Assembly (NCBI GenBank): GCA_015179045.1
Contig: WHUZ01000083.1
Location: 62,001 to 126,000 of the forward strand
From: Kalaharituber pfeilii
Lineage: Eukaryota; Ascomycota; Pezizomycetes; Pezizales; Pezizaceae
Length of the DNA: 64,000 bases
Reading direction: 5' to 3'
Each line of letters begins with the position of its first letter. Position 1 is the first letter of the stretch. The translations under genes and the position numbers were made by a program. Under the pieces are notes generated by a model. It saw only the letters and a list, made by a program, of their open reading frames with translations, was not told where the DNA came from and made no database searches. Below are positions 36,128-48,165 of the stretch, piece by piece.

Positions 36128-38605
36128 ATGTGGATGCCACCCACACCTATACCACCAGCATCACTGCCAGTACCACAACCACCACAGCAACCACCAGCAC
36201 ACCCACACACCCACACCACTATGCACTACCACGACCATTCCCAAACCGGTCTCGGAGACCGTGACACCCGGATTGATGATTGTGGTTACGAAAGCTTCTA
36301 CCAATGTTCCAGCGCTGCCCAGTTGCCTGACCATAATCATTTTAGTAGCATTTTCGAGCAAATGCAGACCACAACAACGATGATTGGGCTTGGGGCGGAT
36401 TCCAATTCCAATCACATTGCTAGGTCCAAAAAGAGCCATGTAAACGGTAGCAATGTGGATATCGAAGGGAGAGCTGTGGTAGTACTTGGCGGTCGCCGTC
36501 GCATGGACGATATGATACTAGAGGAGGTCCATGGTGAAGGGGACCAGGAAATCTTGGACGAGGAGGTGATGGAGATGGAAAGCCATTGGCCAGCACTACC
36601 ACCACAGGACTCAAATGCAAGGAATTCAAAATCATCCCAACTTCCTTCCCGCGCCCACAGCAGATCTCCTGCACCTAGTAGCAACCTTGCTGACAATCAC
36701 GAAGCAAGGAGGACTGAAGGTCCTTGGCGATGCCTGGCGGAGGCACCTTTAGCTCCACAACCACCACCTTTTCCAGCTCAAGGAGGAGGAGGGCTAGCGT
36801 CCATCACACTGAAAAGCCCAGCCTTATCGGGCAACCCGCATAATATCCAACATCGATCGGTTGGCCAATATAAGGAACTGACCAGCCAGTCAAAACGACT
36901 ACTCAAATCCTCTGTCAGCCTCGATTCATTGCGGTGTTCACTCCCACATTCTCAAAACTATTATTCTGTTCCACAGACAAGGTCATCCTCAACAACCACG
37001 GCCAGCAGTACCACACCTGTATCCAGTACCAACACGTCTACTCCTCCCAGCCTTGCCACCATCACCACCCGTGACCAGGTAGCTGTGTCTACTTCAACCT
37101 CAAAGCCTTCCGGTGTTGACAAGAAGAATTTTCAGACTCGCCTTCGCCGTCGGCCGTCTGCCCAACTTCTATCATCAACAAGCATTCTTGACAGACTGAA
37201 GTTGGAAGACACAATGATGGCTCACCCCTCTCAACACATGCAATCTTTGCCGCACGACAGAATGACAGGAATAGAGGATATACCTTCACAAAACCAAATA
37301 CTTGACAAGTATAGAGCTGGTATGCCGTATGGCGAACCTTTACCACTCTCGCCACCACCTTCTGCTACTCGACCAGAATTCATTGGCAACAATTCAGTGG
37401 CCTCATATCACCTCCATGAAGATTCTGGACTATCTTTTAACAACAACGAGATGGGTATGACAAGGCCGCATAGTATGTCGTCGCTCCGCGGAACTTGTGC
37501 TTTTTCGGAAGCGACTTCTGAAGAAAGTGCTGTTCGCAGGCTAAATGATCACTTGCAAGAACTAGAATCAGCAGCAGAGCCCTCTATGTATATGCGACAA
37601 TCTTCGCAAATGTGTTGGGCGCCTCCAAACTGGTTGGCTGCCGAAATTCCACAGCCTCTCGACATGGGAGCTATGGGAACGTCTCCTGAACAGTCACCAA
37701 CGACACAGCAGTGGGTGGGAGAAAATGGTGAAATAGAGGATGGTGACTCTTCAATGCATCTCAGGATATCGAGTGATGATGGAATGCCGCTGTTAGTCCC
37801 CGGTATGAACCACCCGCAGAACTCATTTCGGTTGGCATCACCACCGACTGGGAGAGGCATCCATCGCATGCCGTCGTGTCCTACATTTCGCGGATCTTCT
37901 CTCAGCTATCAGGAGCAACCTCCATCGCCTGCATTAGAAGAACATGGGATCTCGAATTTAGGGTATATGGAGAGATCATGTTCGAACTCTTCTTCCATTC
38001 CATCCCCTCCGGAGTCACCACATTTTGTCTATCCCTCAAATTCGCAGCTTTCCACGTCTGCTCTTAGATATCCTGTGACTCCACTTGTCAACCAAGACGG
38101 CTTTCCTACGGATGTATATACTCACATCTCAGAATCGCAGCACAACATATACCCCCAGCTGTCGAAGCCAGACACGCCCCGTTCTAGCAGAACATCTTCA
38201 CGTCATATTCCGCCAATAGCTGCAGCCGCAGCTGCAGCCGCACTTGCGGCTACCAAAACTTCCTCAAAAACTGCAAAAAATAGAAGCTCTAGACGGATAG
38301 TGAGTTCCTCAAATGGCAGGGGCTCATCGTCGAGGAATAATTCCACATCGTCCGTTGTCAATGGGAATGGACGGCCTGGGGGCCCTGGCCTGGGCGATAG
38401 TGGGGAAATGCCGTTTGTCAATTTCACTCCCCAAGACGCAACGCGAATTCTGAGTGGAGTTGCACCTAGCGGAAGTTCCAAGACGAAAGCCCGGAGAGAA
38501 CGGGAGGCTCTAGAAAAGAGGCGGAAATTGAGCGAGGCTGCTGCAGCTGCAGTGATAGCTGCCGGAGGAGATACCAGCCAGCTTCCGGAGCTGCTGAAGA
38601 TTTGA
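36128..38605 (+). CDS. wetA: Developmental regulator WetA (spore maturation)
   Basis: WetA acts late in the BrlA-AbaA-WetA conidiation pathway and is needed for spore wall maturation and dormancy. Single exon, 825 residues. Most of the protein is low-complexity, rich in Ser, Pro, Gln, Asn and Thr, with a poly-Ala stretch at about 700-712. The diagnostic part is the last about 67 residues: FVNFTPQDATRILSGVAPSG, SSKTKARRERE, EKRRKLSEAA and AGGD. This is the ESC1/WetA-related domain as I remember it from Aspergillus WetA. The basic KARRERE...EKRRK block suggests nuclear localisation or DNA contact. The ATG at 36128 opens a Pro/His-rich leader; ATG 36218 (MHYHDH) is an alternative start. At 825 residues it is longer than the roughly 550-residue Aspergillus protein. 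The assignment rests on the C-terminus only. Confidence 0.83.
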   Translation: MWMPPTPIPPASLPVPQPPQQPPAHPHTHTTMHYHDHSQTGLGDRDTRIDDCGYESFYQCSSAAQLPDHNHFSSIFEQMQTTTTMIGLGADSNSNHIARSKKSHVNGSNVDIEGRAVVVLGGRRRMDDMILEEVHGEGDQEILDEEVMEMESHWPALPPQDSNARNSKSSQLPSRAHSRSPAPSSNLADNHEARRTEGPWRCLAEAPLAPQPPPFPAQGGGGLASITLKSPALSGNPHNIQHRSVGQYKELTSQSKRLLKSSVSLDSLRCSLPHSQNYYSVPQTRSSSTTTASSTTPVSSTNTSTPPSLATITTRDQVAVSTSTSKPSGVDKKNFQTRLRRRPSAQLLSSTSILDRLKLEDTMMAHPSQHMQSLPHDRMTGIEDIPSQNQILDKYRAGMPYGEPLPLSPPPSATRPEFIGNNSVASYHLHEDSGLSFNNNEMGMTRPHSMSSLRGTCAFSEATSEESAVRRLNDHLQELESAAEPSMYMRQSSQMCWAPPNWLAAEIPQPLDMGAMGTSPEQSPTTQQWVGENGEIEDGDSSMHLRISSDDGMPLLVPGMNHPQNSFRLASPPTGRGIHRMPSCPTFRGSSLSYQEQPPSPALEEHGISNLGYMERSCSNSSSIPSPPESPHFVYPSNSQLSTSALRYPVTPLVNQDGFPTDVYTHISESQHNIYPQLSKPDTPRSSRTSSRHIPPIAAAAAAAALAATKTSSKTAKNRSSRRIVSSSNGRGSSSRNNSTSSVVNGNGRPGGPGLGDSGEMPFVNFTPQDATRILSGVAPSGSSKTKARREREALEKRRKLSEAAAAAVIAAGGDTSQLPELLKI

Positions 38606-38836
38606 AAGATCGTCCACAAACACACACGCCTTGAATTGAATAAGTTCCGGTGCAAGGGTTTGGATTTGAATCATAATAAAGTGGAGGCTTGTCGTTGCCT
38701 AGTTCTAGAATCGCCCTTTTTCTTTCTCCATCACAAATTTCAGACTTCGCCTCTGAGCTGCGGTCACGTTGTCCTATACCAAAAAGGGTTTCTCGGTTTG
38801 TTCTCAACAAGACCTTCTCAACAAGACCTGATCCTC

Positions 38837-38873
<37 letters not shown>

Positions 38874-41413
38874 CCCTTAAATTCCTTTCTTTTTCTATCC
38901 CTTTTTTCTTTTTCCCCCTCATTTTCCCTTTGGCTTCTCTTTTCCTAAGTCCCCATCCATATTGTATTATACGATACCTGGGATTTTATTCCGATGACTT
39001 TTTAATCATTTATCTTTCTTTTTTTTTTCCCTAAAATAAAGTTAAGATACGCCTTCATTTTTAGTGACTGCTCCTCTATAGCTTTTATTTATTATCATTA
39101 TCTTGTCGCTGCATGTTTCCGCTTCGATTTTGTTTTGTCCTTTGGTATTGAGCTCCTATCAGTTGATTTGTTGTTGACGAGCCTCATCTATTTCCTCATC
39201 GTAGTCATGTGTTAGTGCTGGCGTTTTGTGCTTGTGCTATTTTGTTACGTATCTTGAAAGAAATTGAACATCAATATGAATACTTCAGGAACAAGGAACC
39301 GAGAACACACACACATACACGCAAAAACACATACATCTGCTTGGTCCTACATTTACGTCACATTTTCACGCTTGACATCTAGTTGGTCGGAAAATAAGGT
39401 AAATTTGTCCCAACAACAGCGACAAAAGGGAAATATCAAACCTGACGTGTGCATGACCATGCAGAATGCTGACAGCGTGGAGCGAGAGCTTGCTGGCCTG
39501 CATGTCATAAGTGGATTCTGAATGTCTTGTCTCATGAATCGATCCAACTTTCTTTCCATTCCTCCTGTGCAGAATAGGATCAGGACTATACCAGATTGGG
39601 ATGCAGAAGGAGGCAGGTGACTAAAAGTGAGGGCATGCCATTGGCTGCCAGTCGACAAACCAAAAAAAGCAAATGGCGAGAGAATGCTGGGACAAGGGAG
39701 AAAAAAAAGAAAAAAAACTCGGAGGTGGGGGTGGGGTAGGTACTAGGCAGGAAGCTGATTCCCATGTTGACTTGGTGCCAACACCAGACACTGGATGTTG
39801 GGCAGGAACTGATGTACTACATAGTACAATGCAGGATTTTGGTGTGATGGGTGCTTGCTTAAACTTCCGCGTTGGCGCAATAAGCGGGCGGCGGCAACCC
39901 CCTTCCAGACTACCTCTCTCCTTCCGTTACTTAGTCCCCCTAGGCGGCAGCTTGATCCTGTACCATCGGTTTTCGCTCCGGTCACTGTGACTGGCAAATA
40001 TGAAGTTGCTTGAGTCGGAGACCCTTGAGGATGGCTGCAATGTGTTGTGATCTGAGATGGGATGGAATCCATGGGAAAAAGGTGTTCCACACACCATCTC
40101 CCCACCAACCCCCCACGTGCGTGTCACACATCAAGATTTAGGTCTGTGCAGAAGTGCTTTGGTGGATATGATCGGGCTGCTGTCGTCATAGCGTACATGT
40201 TTATGTCTCGTGATGCTTTGCGTGCCTTTTGCTTTTCTTTTTTGATGTAATACGCCCCCTGGTCGAGTTGGCAGTCAAGACACTGGCGGGGTAGGGGGCA
40301 GTGGGGGTGGTGTTGCAGGTGAGCACGGTGAGCTTAGGGTGGGGGGATGTCGGGGCACGCTGGTGGTTGGGCGTGGGGCTCGACTTAAAGCTCTGGCAAG
40401 GCAATTGCAACTGCCGATTTGTCAAAGATAGGAGGCCGACCTCTGGGAATCGCACTGGGCTCGGCTCACACCCCGCCAACTGCAAAGCTCCAGCGCCAGC
40501 ACTGCTCGCCGATGTCAATCTGTTAGAAAGTTCCTGCCCAGAAGCAACTTCAGCACGCAGTTAGATCGATCCGATGTGATGTTGATATAAGGAGGTGATA
40601 TGGACCAGCTTGTTCCAGCACAGAAAGCAGACACCCACGCACCGCGGAGACAAACCTGCAGCATAGGGCAAGATGGTCACTTACGCTAGGAGATCGAGCA
40701 GGTTAGCAGCCCGCTTACCCGCGCGCGTTTGCCGCAGAGATACTTGATCAGATTTTCCAGAAGGGAATAGATGATATAGCAGGCCGAGTCTCATGCCATG
40801 ATAGCCCCTCCGTATCATATCCCGGATCGTGTCACACATACGGCTGCATACTACGTATACGAATGCCCTTGCAAAAATCCCAGTACCATGTCCCTGTCTG
40901 TGATTCCGCCAGGTTGGCAGTGGCGGTGGAGCTTTCTTAGGATATGGCCGGGGCCTTGCCTTTTAGTGTGACCGAGGTACTCTGCTTATCGGAGAAGGGA
41001 AAGCCTGCTCATCTCACCGGGATGAAGGAGGCGAAAGAAAAAGGAAAGACAAAAAAAAAAAAAAAAAAAAAAGAGAAGAAACAGAAACGTAGAAGCCAAT
41101 CCAACTAGATACGAGGAGTCATAAGCGAGAGTTGCAAAGGGTCCGGATTGTTGATAAAGAGGGTCCGGGGAGTCCTTCATATTGGGGTGTTTGTTGAGAA
41201 GCGAGATTGATCGATATCGACATCGAACAGTGCCTGTGCTTATTATATTAAGTACAGAAGTAGCAACTTGTATGTTCTCGTACCCAGAAAGCGCCCAACC
41301 TGAGATCCACTTAACATTGTACCGAGCAGATCCAAGTGTCAAGCACGTCGCACTTAACCCAAATTTCAAGGCCCAATCATTAGCCAGCAAGCATCTTAGG
41401 TTTCTGCTTGCAT
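38606..41413. other. Intergenic region between wetA and MFS gene
   Basis: About 2.8 kb. It contains a T run at 38842-38873 and pyrimidine-rich sequence (probable wetA 3' UTR), a G-rich part (40270-40390) and an A run at 41051-41072 upstream of the permease. No open frame looks coding. Confidence 0.6.
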
Positions 41414-43336
41414 ATGATGGCGGAGACCACAGGCAAGCAGCAAAGTGAATTGGACAATAGACCTCTGGCAGACAGCCACTCCGAGGATCAAGAACTAGGA
41501 GAGGATGGTATTTTGGACGCAAAGGTTGAGCGGGTCTACAGGTGAGTGTACATGCCAGTTGATCTGTTGATCTAGTGCGCGCATGCTAACTTATGCTACA
41601 GGAAGCTGGATTTGAGAATAGTACCAGGTAAAAATCAGTATCCTACAGATCATGTTTTCTAAACTCAAATCTGACGATTCCACATGAAAACAGCATTATG
41701 GGTTCTCTACTTCCTCTGTGCAGCTGTGCGTTCCAATGTCGGCCTTTCGCTCACAATGAACATGGAGACCGGCAACTCTTTAAGCCAAAAGCTGAAGCTC
41801 TCGCCCCACCAAATCAGTACTGGGTTGGCGTTATTCTATGTATGCTATGTCCTGTTCGACGTACCCGCCAATCTTATCATGACCAAGCTTTCCCCACACG
41901 TGTGGATGAGCAGAGTGGTCGTAGGAGTCGGTATCGTGGGAGCATGCCATGCAGCTCTTAGCGCTGGATGGAACTTCTAGTAAGTTACTTTCTACAATAA
42001 CATACTCATTGGAGGTAGAGGCTTACAGTAGAAACAGCCTCATACGTATCCTCCTCGGCATCGTCATCGCTGGCATGTGGCCTGGCATGGCCTACTACCT
42101 CACCCTCTTCTACCCCCCTAGCCGCACCGGCAAACGCATTGGCCAGTACTTTACTGCCGCGCAAGTATCTGCTGCCGTCGCCGGCCTCGTCTCTGCGGGA
42201 TTTCAAAAGATGAACGGCTATGGAAATCTCACAGGATACCAATGGATGTTCCTTCTTTACGGCATCGTTACGTTCCTTCTGGGCATTCTCATCTTGTGGT
42301 GGCTTCCCGACCGGCCAAAGGCCCCAGGATCTCCACAGGAGCCTAGAAAAGGATATAAAAAGTTCCTGCCGAAGGAGAAGCCAGCGCTGAAGGGTGAGGA
42401 TGCAATGATTCATTACCAGGACTTGACGAGAGTGTATCATGCTCCACCATGGGGACTTCGTGAGTTGTGGAATGTGCTTTGCGATTGGCGGATTTGGCCA
42501 CTGACATTCATGTACTTTGGCGTTGTTGGTGTTGGTATCGGTGTGCAGAGCTTCGGGACGTTAATTATTAGGGCTGCAGTCCCTGGACTAACTAGTATTC
42601 AATTGTCTTTGCTCTTTGCACCTATCTGGGTGGTATGCACCTTTTTTCCCCTTGAATGTTTACTTCCTGAGAAAGTGACTAATGGATGTATATGTAGTGC
42701 GACCTTATTGCTATTTTGATTTTCACCCCGCTCTCTGACCGCTTTCACCGCCACCGCTACTTGTTCTTTATTTTCCCCGCCCTGCTCCAAGTTGCCGGCC
42801 TCCTCATCACGACGTACGCCGGCTCCATTGACAACCCATGGCCAAGGTATGTCGGATTGCTCATAGTCGGCTTTGGCCTGGGCCCAACAGTCCCCAATTG
42901 CATGGCGTGGACCAACGAGATTTTCCAGCCGCGTCACGGCGACATCGGGGTCGCGGCCGCGACAGCACTGGTGTCGGGGCTGGGGAATACGGGGAGCATT
43001 ACGACCACATATGCGCTGTACACGGGCTGGGCAAGTGATAATGTGCCTGGGCCGCTGCAGTTCAGGAAGAGCAACTTGGTGATGGTGGGAATAGTGAGTA
43101 TGAGTGTGTGTAGTGCTGTGTTGATGGCGGTCTTGGTAACCGTGGTGGATGGGGGAGTGGGGAAGAGGGGACATAATGCAGGGGCCGTGTTGGACGGGGC
43201 GGCGAGGAGGGAGTTGAGAGGACAGAGGGGGCTGAAGGGGATATTTGGATTGGGGAGGGGAAGCAAGACGGGAGGCGAGGGGGGGAGTAGAGGGGGTCCG
43301 GTGACAGAGAGTGCTGAGGAGGTGGTGAGGGAATAG
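41414..43336 (+). CDS. MFS transporter, anion:cation symporter family (Dal5/allantoate permease type)
   Basis: Plasma-membrane permease of the Dal5/Tna1 type, importing organic anions such as allantoate, nicotinate or related acids; the substrate cannot be told. Exons 41414-41541, 41602-41627 (a 26-nt microexon), 41694-41979, 42029-42632 and 42698-43336 join in phase to 560 residues. Introns are 49-66 nt with canonical ends. The hallmark RKLDLRIVPALWVLYFL opens TM1, and about 12 hydrophobic segments follow, with MWPGMAYYLTLFYPP in the middle and PLSDRFHRHR between TM8 and TM9. The last about 60 residues are a Gly/Arg/Lys-rich cytosolic tail. The usual TM1 pattern LD..NIG is replaced by VRSNVG, so this is a divergent member. 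ATG 41417 is an equally good start. Confidence 0.92.
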
Positions 43337-43587
43337 ATTCAGGTAGAGGTAGATGCTGAGAAGTGCTGAATTGTGTATAGGTGTAAAGAAGGGAGGTATA
43401 GTACCTATGTACCTAACGATAGATTACATATGGAAAAGAGCATGAAGTGGGTGCTGAACCTAGTTGTCCAAGCCTGTGGTTTTATTCCTCTGGGCCTCCC
43501 TCGTGACTACCTGTCGCCAGTCCCAGTCGAATCGAATCGACTGGAAAATTCTTGAAGAAGCTCCATCTACCACAAGATGGCCGTTTG

Positions 43588-43612
43588 TAGTCTCGGAACC
43601 AGATGCTGACTA
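43588..43612 (+). repeat. Solo terminal repeat, left-end orientation
   Basis: This 25-base sequence starts TAGTCTCGGAACCA and matches the terminal repeat of the element at 45057-45776 apart from two substitutions. It could be one end of a larger, decayed element whose other end is at 49187-49211. Confidence 0.7.
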
Positions 43613-45056
43613 GGTCGCTTGTTTTTAAGAGGGATCAGCACCTCTTGCTTTTGGAATTCAACGCTAATAAAATATGTCAGCTGTATTTGCATATGCACTA
43701 TGTCAACTTGTCCAAAGACTCGGCTGGTGCAAAAAAAAAAAAGAAAAAAAGCATAATAAATAAAAGGCGCTTGAGCGTGGGAGATAGGAAATGAAGATAT
43801 AGTTAAGTGAGACTTTGAACTCGAGGTGTGAGGGTAAGGCATGTAGGGATGTATACTACGCAGGTTTCGGTAAGTTCAGGGTAGCAAATCAAGTGTAGGA
43901 TACAAAAAGAACATACAACCTGCCTGCAGAGCGAGAAGCACTAACGCCCCCATGTACTCGCAAGTTTAAGCTCCCCTAAAATATATACCTACAAGTCCCA
44001 TATGCCCACATAACTTTACCACAAACGCTACCAGCAAGTGTGCCACCTCAGTGAGGTAATACAGGCCGAATTATTCTCACAGCTCAGCCATGCATCCCAT
44101 AATATAGACTTTGGTCCCGTTTAAAGACCCTCCCCCCCTTCCGCGTGCCTATCAAATGTTCACAAAGCAAGATACCGTTAATATATAGCTTCAATTGGGA
44201 ATGAAAATTGATAAATTGCTTGACCAAGAAAAAAAAAAAAAAATTATACAGCAAAAGTATATGACCTACCAAGGGGTAATTTGTGTTCTCTGAGGAGCTG
44301 CCGCAGGTGCTGTCGGAAGGGTTGCTGAAAGGGCAATCGGAGGGCCCGTTGGAGTTGGTGGGTGGGGGATGGGGTAGGAGGGTAGTTGTAGGATGCTGTT
44401 GCGGCTGTTGCGGGTGGGTATGCGATTCAGAAAATTCAAGTTCTAGTTTTTTTGCTAACTTTTATGATGACCCCGGCTCGATGTTTTCACATCGAGTGTT
44501 GTCCAGCACCTTACAATGAAATAAGATGGACTATAATACTCCGGTTTCCAGAAAGAACATCATAAATTCTATCATTGATCAATTTGGATTTGGAACCGGG
44601 GCAACTCGTTTTCAGTGTTTTTCGCTTCCTTTTTACTGGGAAGGGGTGCAAGTGGTTTCGTAGTGAGCTGAATACCGCACTTTTCCAGCACAGCAGTCCC
44701 CGATTCGACTGGGTGAAACTATCTTTTGTTTGCTATGTAGTGTCAAAGATTTTGTTTTGCTTCATTAGGCTGCAGTTGAAGGGAATTAAATTGGTACTTA
44801 TGAATTTATGCAATAATCCTAGATATCGACTCACTATTTGCTGCAGCGATATGTAGGAGTATCTATACGACGCACGTTTTACTCCAAAAGTGACCATGCA
44901 GAAGAGAATATATCTCAACAACCAAAGCAGATTTATTATGTCGCATTGAACGAACCTAAATCAAGGGCTATTCTTCACATTCCGAATCTGTGATTCTCCA
45001 GAACTGTGGTTTTTGAGGAATTATGGATCTGAAAATTTCACGTCATGTCTTGGCAT

Positions 45057-45776
45057 AGTCTCGTAACCAGGCGCTGACTAGCCTTGACATACATTTTTGC
45101 TGCAATATTGACATGAACATTGAATTCTACTTACTACACTTGAAATAAATACTGGGACACTTGAATATGACAATTTTACTTTGTTAAAGAATGGGAGAAA
45201 CGCACCAAGGAAATATCTGAACTAGTGGTTGATTTATTCACAAAAGTCAGCTACAGTAACTATACAGGAAATTACCAGAAACGGCAAATAGATATATGAA
45301 TCAGGTGTTCAACCACGTTAAGCCAAATAAGGCATTATATATTAAGAGACCTATTGGAAAGCCTTCTAGCGACAATTCTATAGCCATTGTAGAAAATGTG
45401 AAAGGAAGTAGTACATTATACTTTCCAGAGTACTACTTATAGGAATTCCCTATATGCATGCTAAGAAATCAATGAAAACATCACTGTGCCATTAATGGAC
45501 CACACTATATTTTTGGGGCAAGTAGAAGTGTTAGATGTGAACAGTAACCCTTCATTTATCTCCCCTAAGAAGTGCATACCAAACTGTGTTGCGGTTGTTG
45601 AGATGTCGGGCATTGCATTTGTGCAGTTTTGGTGTAAAACGTGAGTCGGTACGTGGGGTACGTCGCGTTGTGGTGAATGACAATAGTGGATTGTGATTGG
45701 CAACGGATGTAGTCTCGTAAGCGGAGCAACACCCATGCATGAAACTCCGCTTAGTCAGCGTCTGGTTACGAGACTA
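45057..45776. mobile_element. 720-bp non-coding TIR element (MITE-like, TA-flanked)
   Basis: The left end (45057-45081, TAGTCTCGTAACCA...) and right end (45752-45776) are inverted copies of 25 bases with one mismatch. Both start with TA, consistent with a TA target duplication as in Tc1/mariner elements, or with TA belonging to the TIR itself. The interior is AT-rich and has no transposase, so it is non-autonomous. Near the right end lies a nested hairpin (45712-45776) whose stem includes AGCGGAG/CTCCGCT. Confidence 0.72.
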
Positions 45777-46233
45777 CAACGGATGTATGTTTTCATCGAT
45801 TTTTCTTAATGGTGACAAGTGCCTGTTCTCGTGCCCAGACTATTATTTTCGCTTGGCAGTACCCAGTGCCCGTCTGGGTATGCATACCTACGAGAACAAA
45901 CAAGCGCCTATTCAGGGGAACAATTAATAGCGACGAATGTTGCAACCAGACTAACGACGAATAAACCCAAGGAACTCTACCTTGCAATGCTCTTTGTTCC
46001 ATACATTACCCTCATATCAGACAACCACACCCATGACAATCCTAATCCAGATGGTATGCAATGTAAGGGAAATGCGTACACTGGGGTGTCTTGTATAAGA
46101 GGATTATCTACAGGCTCTCCTTTGTACCCTTCTTCCGCCTCCCCGACCCAACTGCCCTTCCTCCTCTGGATACTCTCTCCCATCTCCTACACTAAGACCG
46201 CTGCCAAGCCTTCCGCATGGGGACTGGGTATTC

Positions 46234-46330
46234 TTCCCACCTCTCCCCACCTCTCCCCACCTCTCCCCACCTCTCCCCACCTCTCCCCACCTCTGCCCAC
46301 TTCTCCCTCCCTCTCTCCACCCCTCCCCAT
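46234..46330. repeat. 10-bp satellite, unit ACCTCTCCCC
   Basis: About six perfect units followed by four or five degenerating ones. Non-coding. Confidence 0.93.
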
Positions 46331-46754
46331 CTCCCCCACTTTTCCCATTCCCTTATATGAGAATAGAAACCTTCAAGCCACATCCATTCTCCGACCGCAA
46401 TCAAAAAGATTAAAACTCTCACCTGTTTCATAATGTTTTTTCCTAATGAGGATCTTCAAACCTCTGGTGTATGCATCACCGCTGGATTCCTTTAGAGCCC
46501 TTGAGGGCTATGCAATCACTTTTTCACTTATCTACTCTGCACCCGCTTCTATAGCACCCGCTTCCACAGAATCCATTTCCACAGTACCCGCTTCAATTAC
46601 TACCAGGATAACGTTGCAGCCAAACCTTGCCAGCAGTGCAAGAATGGATCTGGATGGTAGAGATGTGCATAGCCTTTTCTCCCGATTTTACAAATACCTA
46701 TGACTAAACGCTATCTCTGACAAAATTTCGCACTTGGGCTGTTACGTACCTCTG

Positions 46755-46790
46755 AACTCATGAACCTCTGAACCTCTGAACCTCTCTCGC
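46755..46790. repeat. 9-bp repeat, unit CTCTGAACC, first cluster
   Basis: About four units. The same unit recurs at 47098-47180, so the two clusters bracket about 300 bp and may mark a duplicated or inserted segment. Confidence 0.85.
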
Positions 46791-47097
46791 ACTCTGTGGA
46801 AAAGATTTGTTTATATGGGATGCGGATTGGACGATACAAGGAATAAAGTGGCAGAGGATGGCAAGCCATTCAATTTGAACACCACCTTAATTGGTGGTCA
46901 GAAAGAGCTGTACCGGTATCTAAAGGGTCCCAAGAAGGGACGGATGGCTAAGTTTGGACTGGAGGCGGTGGCACACGGGGGCGAGAATGTCTCCTCCTAG
47001 CTGTGCAATGGCTTGAGGAGATTCTTCAGATTGGAGGGTTAGAAGGAGATTTAGAGTTAATTGGATTGTGAAGTATTATAATATTGTCTTTATTCTA

Positions 47098-47180
47098 GCC
47101 TCTCAACCTCTGAACCTCTGAACCTCTAAACCTTTGAACCTCTGAACCCCTGAACCCTTGAACCCCTGAACTCTTGAACT
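47098..47180. repeat. 9-bp repeat, unit CTCTGAACC, second cluster
   Basis: About nine units with substitutions (CTCTAAACC, CCCTGAACC, CTTGAACTC). Confidence 0.88.
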
Positions 47181-47545
47181 CTTATTCTGGGCCTCCAGTC
47201 GTTACCCTGAACCAAACCTGTAACTTCCCGGAATGTATCCCTTGGTAGTTCAGCCCGCCGTGCATCACAAGCAAGGTACTTGCCTGGTGGGAGAGTAGCG
47301 AGGCCACCTTCCTTAGCTTATCATAGTTTACTGAGAGTCGTCTTACTTGCATATTTCTGGCCCTACTTCAGCACCAAGCAGGAAACCGCTGGCAATAATG
47401 GAATTGCTTTCTTGGTTTGCAACCACATATGGTAACCAACATGCACAAACTATATCGAACCTCTGCTGATTTGACCGAGATATCTAGTAGTGAACATTTC
47501 AATCTTTTGTTCTGCGGTTTTGCCATCTATGGAATCTTCAAACGA

Positions 47546-47609
<64 letters not shown>
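47546..47609. repeat. ATC microsatellite, about 21 copies
   Basis: A pure CAT/ATC trinucleotide array. It creates spurious open frames of poly-His on one strand and poly-Met on the other. Confidence 0.95.
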
Positions 47610-47610
<1 letters not shown>

Positions 47611-47803
47611 GGCGATTGTCAGCGACGTTATAAACCACTCTATCTACCATTATGGGCGGACTACTCTACCCACCACTATTTCCACTATGAATTCCTCCGC
47701 GACGGGATGCGCGCCCAAGCATGGCTTTAGAAGCAGTCTCGTAACAACTCTCCCATTTGTTTGCCCTCCTCTAGATTGCTTCGCCTTCCTAATGTCTGCT
47801 TAA

Positions 47804-48165
47804 CTGCTTGAAATATCGCTAGGATATGATCGAATGAGTTGCTGATGTCCTGTTTAGCCTCTTCACCTTCCTAAAGTTTTCTTAATTGCTTGAAATATCG
47901 CTAGGATATGACTGAATAGGTTGTTGATATCCTGTCTAAAGTTCTTTTGCTTACTTTTCTAGTGCCTTCCTTAACTGCTTGAACTATAGCTAGGATATGA
48001 CCAAATCGGTTGCCGATTTTAAGATTCAAGAGATACTAGCGGTGTTCTAAGTTACTCTCATTAATGTCCTGCCTAGCCTGTTCACCTTCCTAATGTCTTC
48101 CTTAATGCTTGAAATATCGCTAGGATATGACCAAATAAGTTGCTGATGTCCTGTCTAGTTCTTCT
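47804..48165. repeat. Four degenerate tandem copies of an 85-130-bp unit
   Basis: Each copy begins CTTGAAATATCGCTAGGATA (variants CTTGAACTATAGC) at about 47809, 47891, 47980 and 48110. It then runs through a conserved GTTGCTGATGTCCTGTCTAG part and a CTTCCTAATGTCTTCCTTAA part. Copy three carries an insertion of about 40 bases. The copies differ at many positions, so the array is old. Confidence 0.85.

Noticed and set aside
41542..41693. Possible absence of a real exon between two introns of the MFS gene
   Set aside because: The 26-nt microexon 41602-41627 encodes KLDLRIVP, the conserved start of TM1, and both junction phases fit, so it is real.
47417..47803. Frame with poly-His (and poly-Met on the other strand)
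   Set aside because: Produced by the ATC microsatellite; flanking residues have no protein character.
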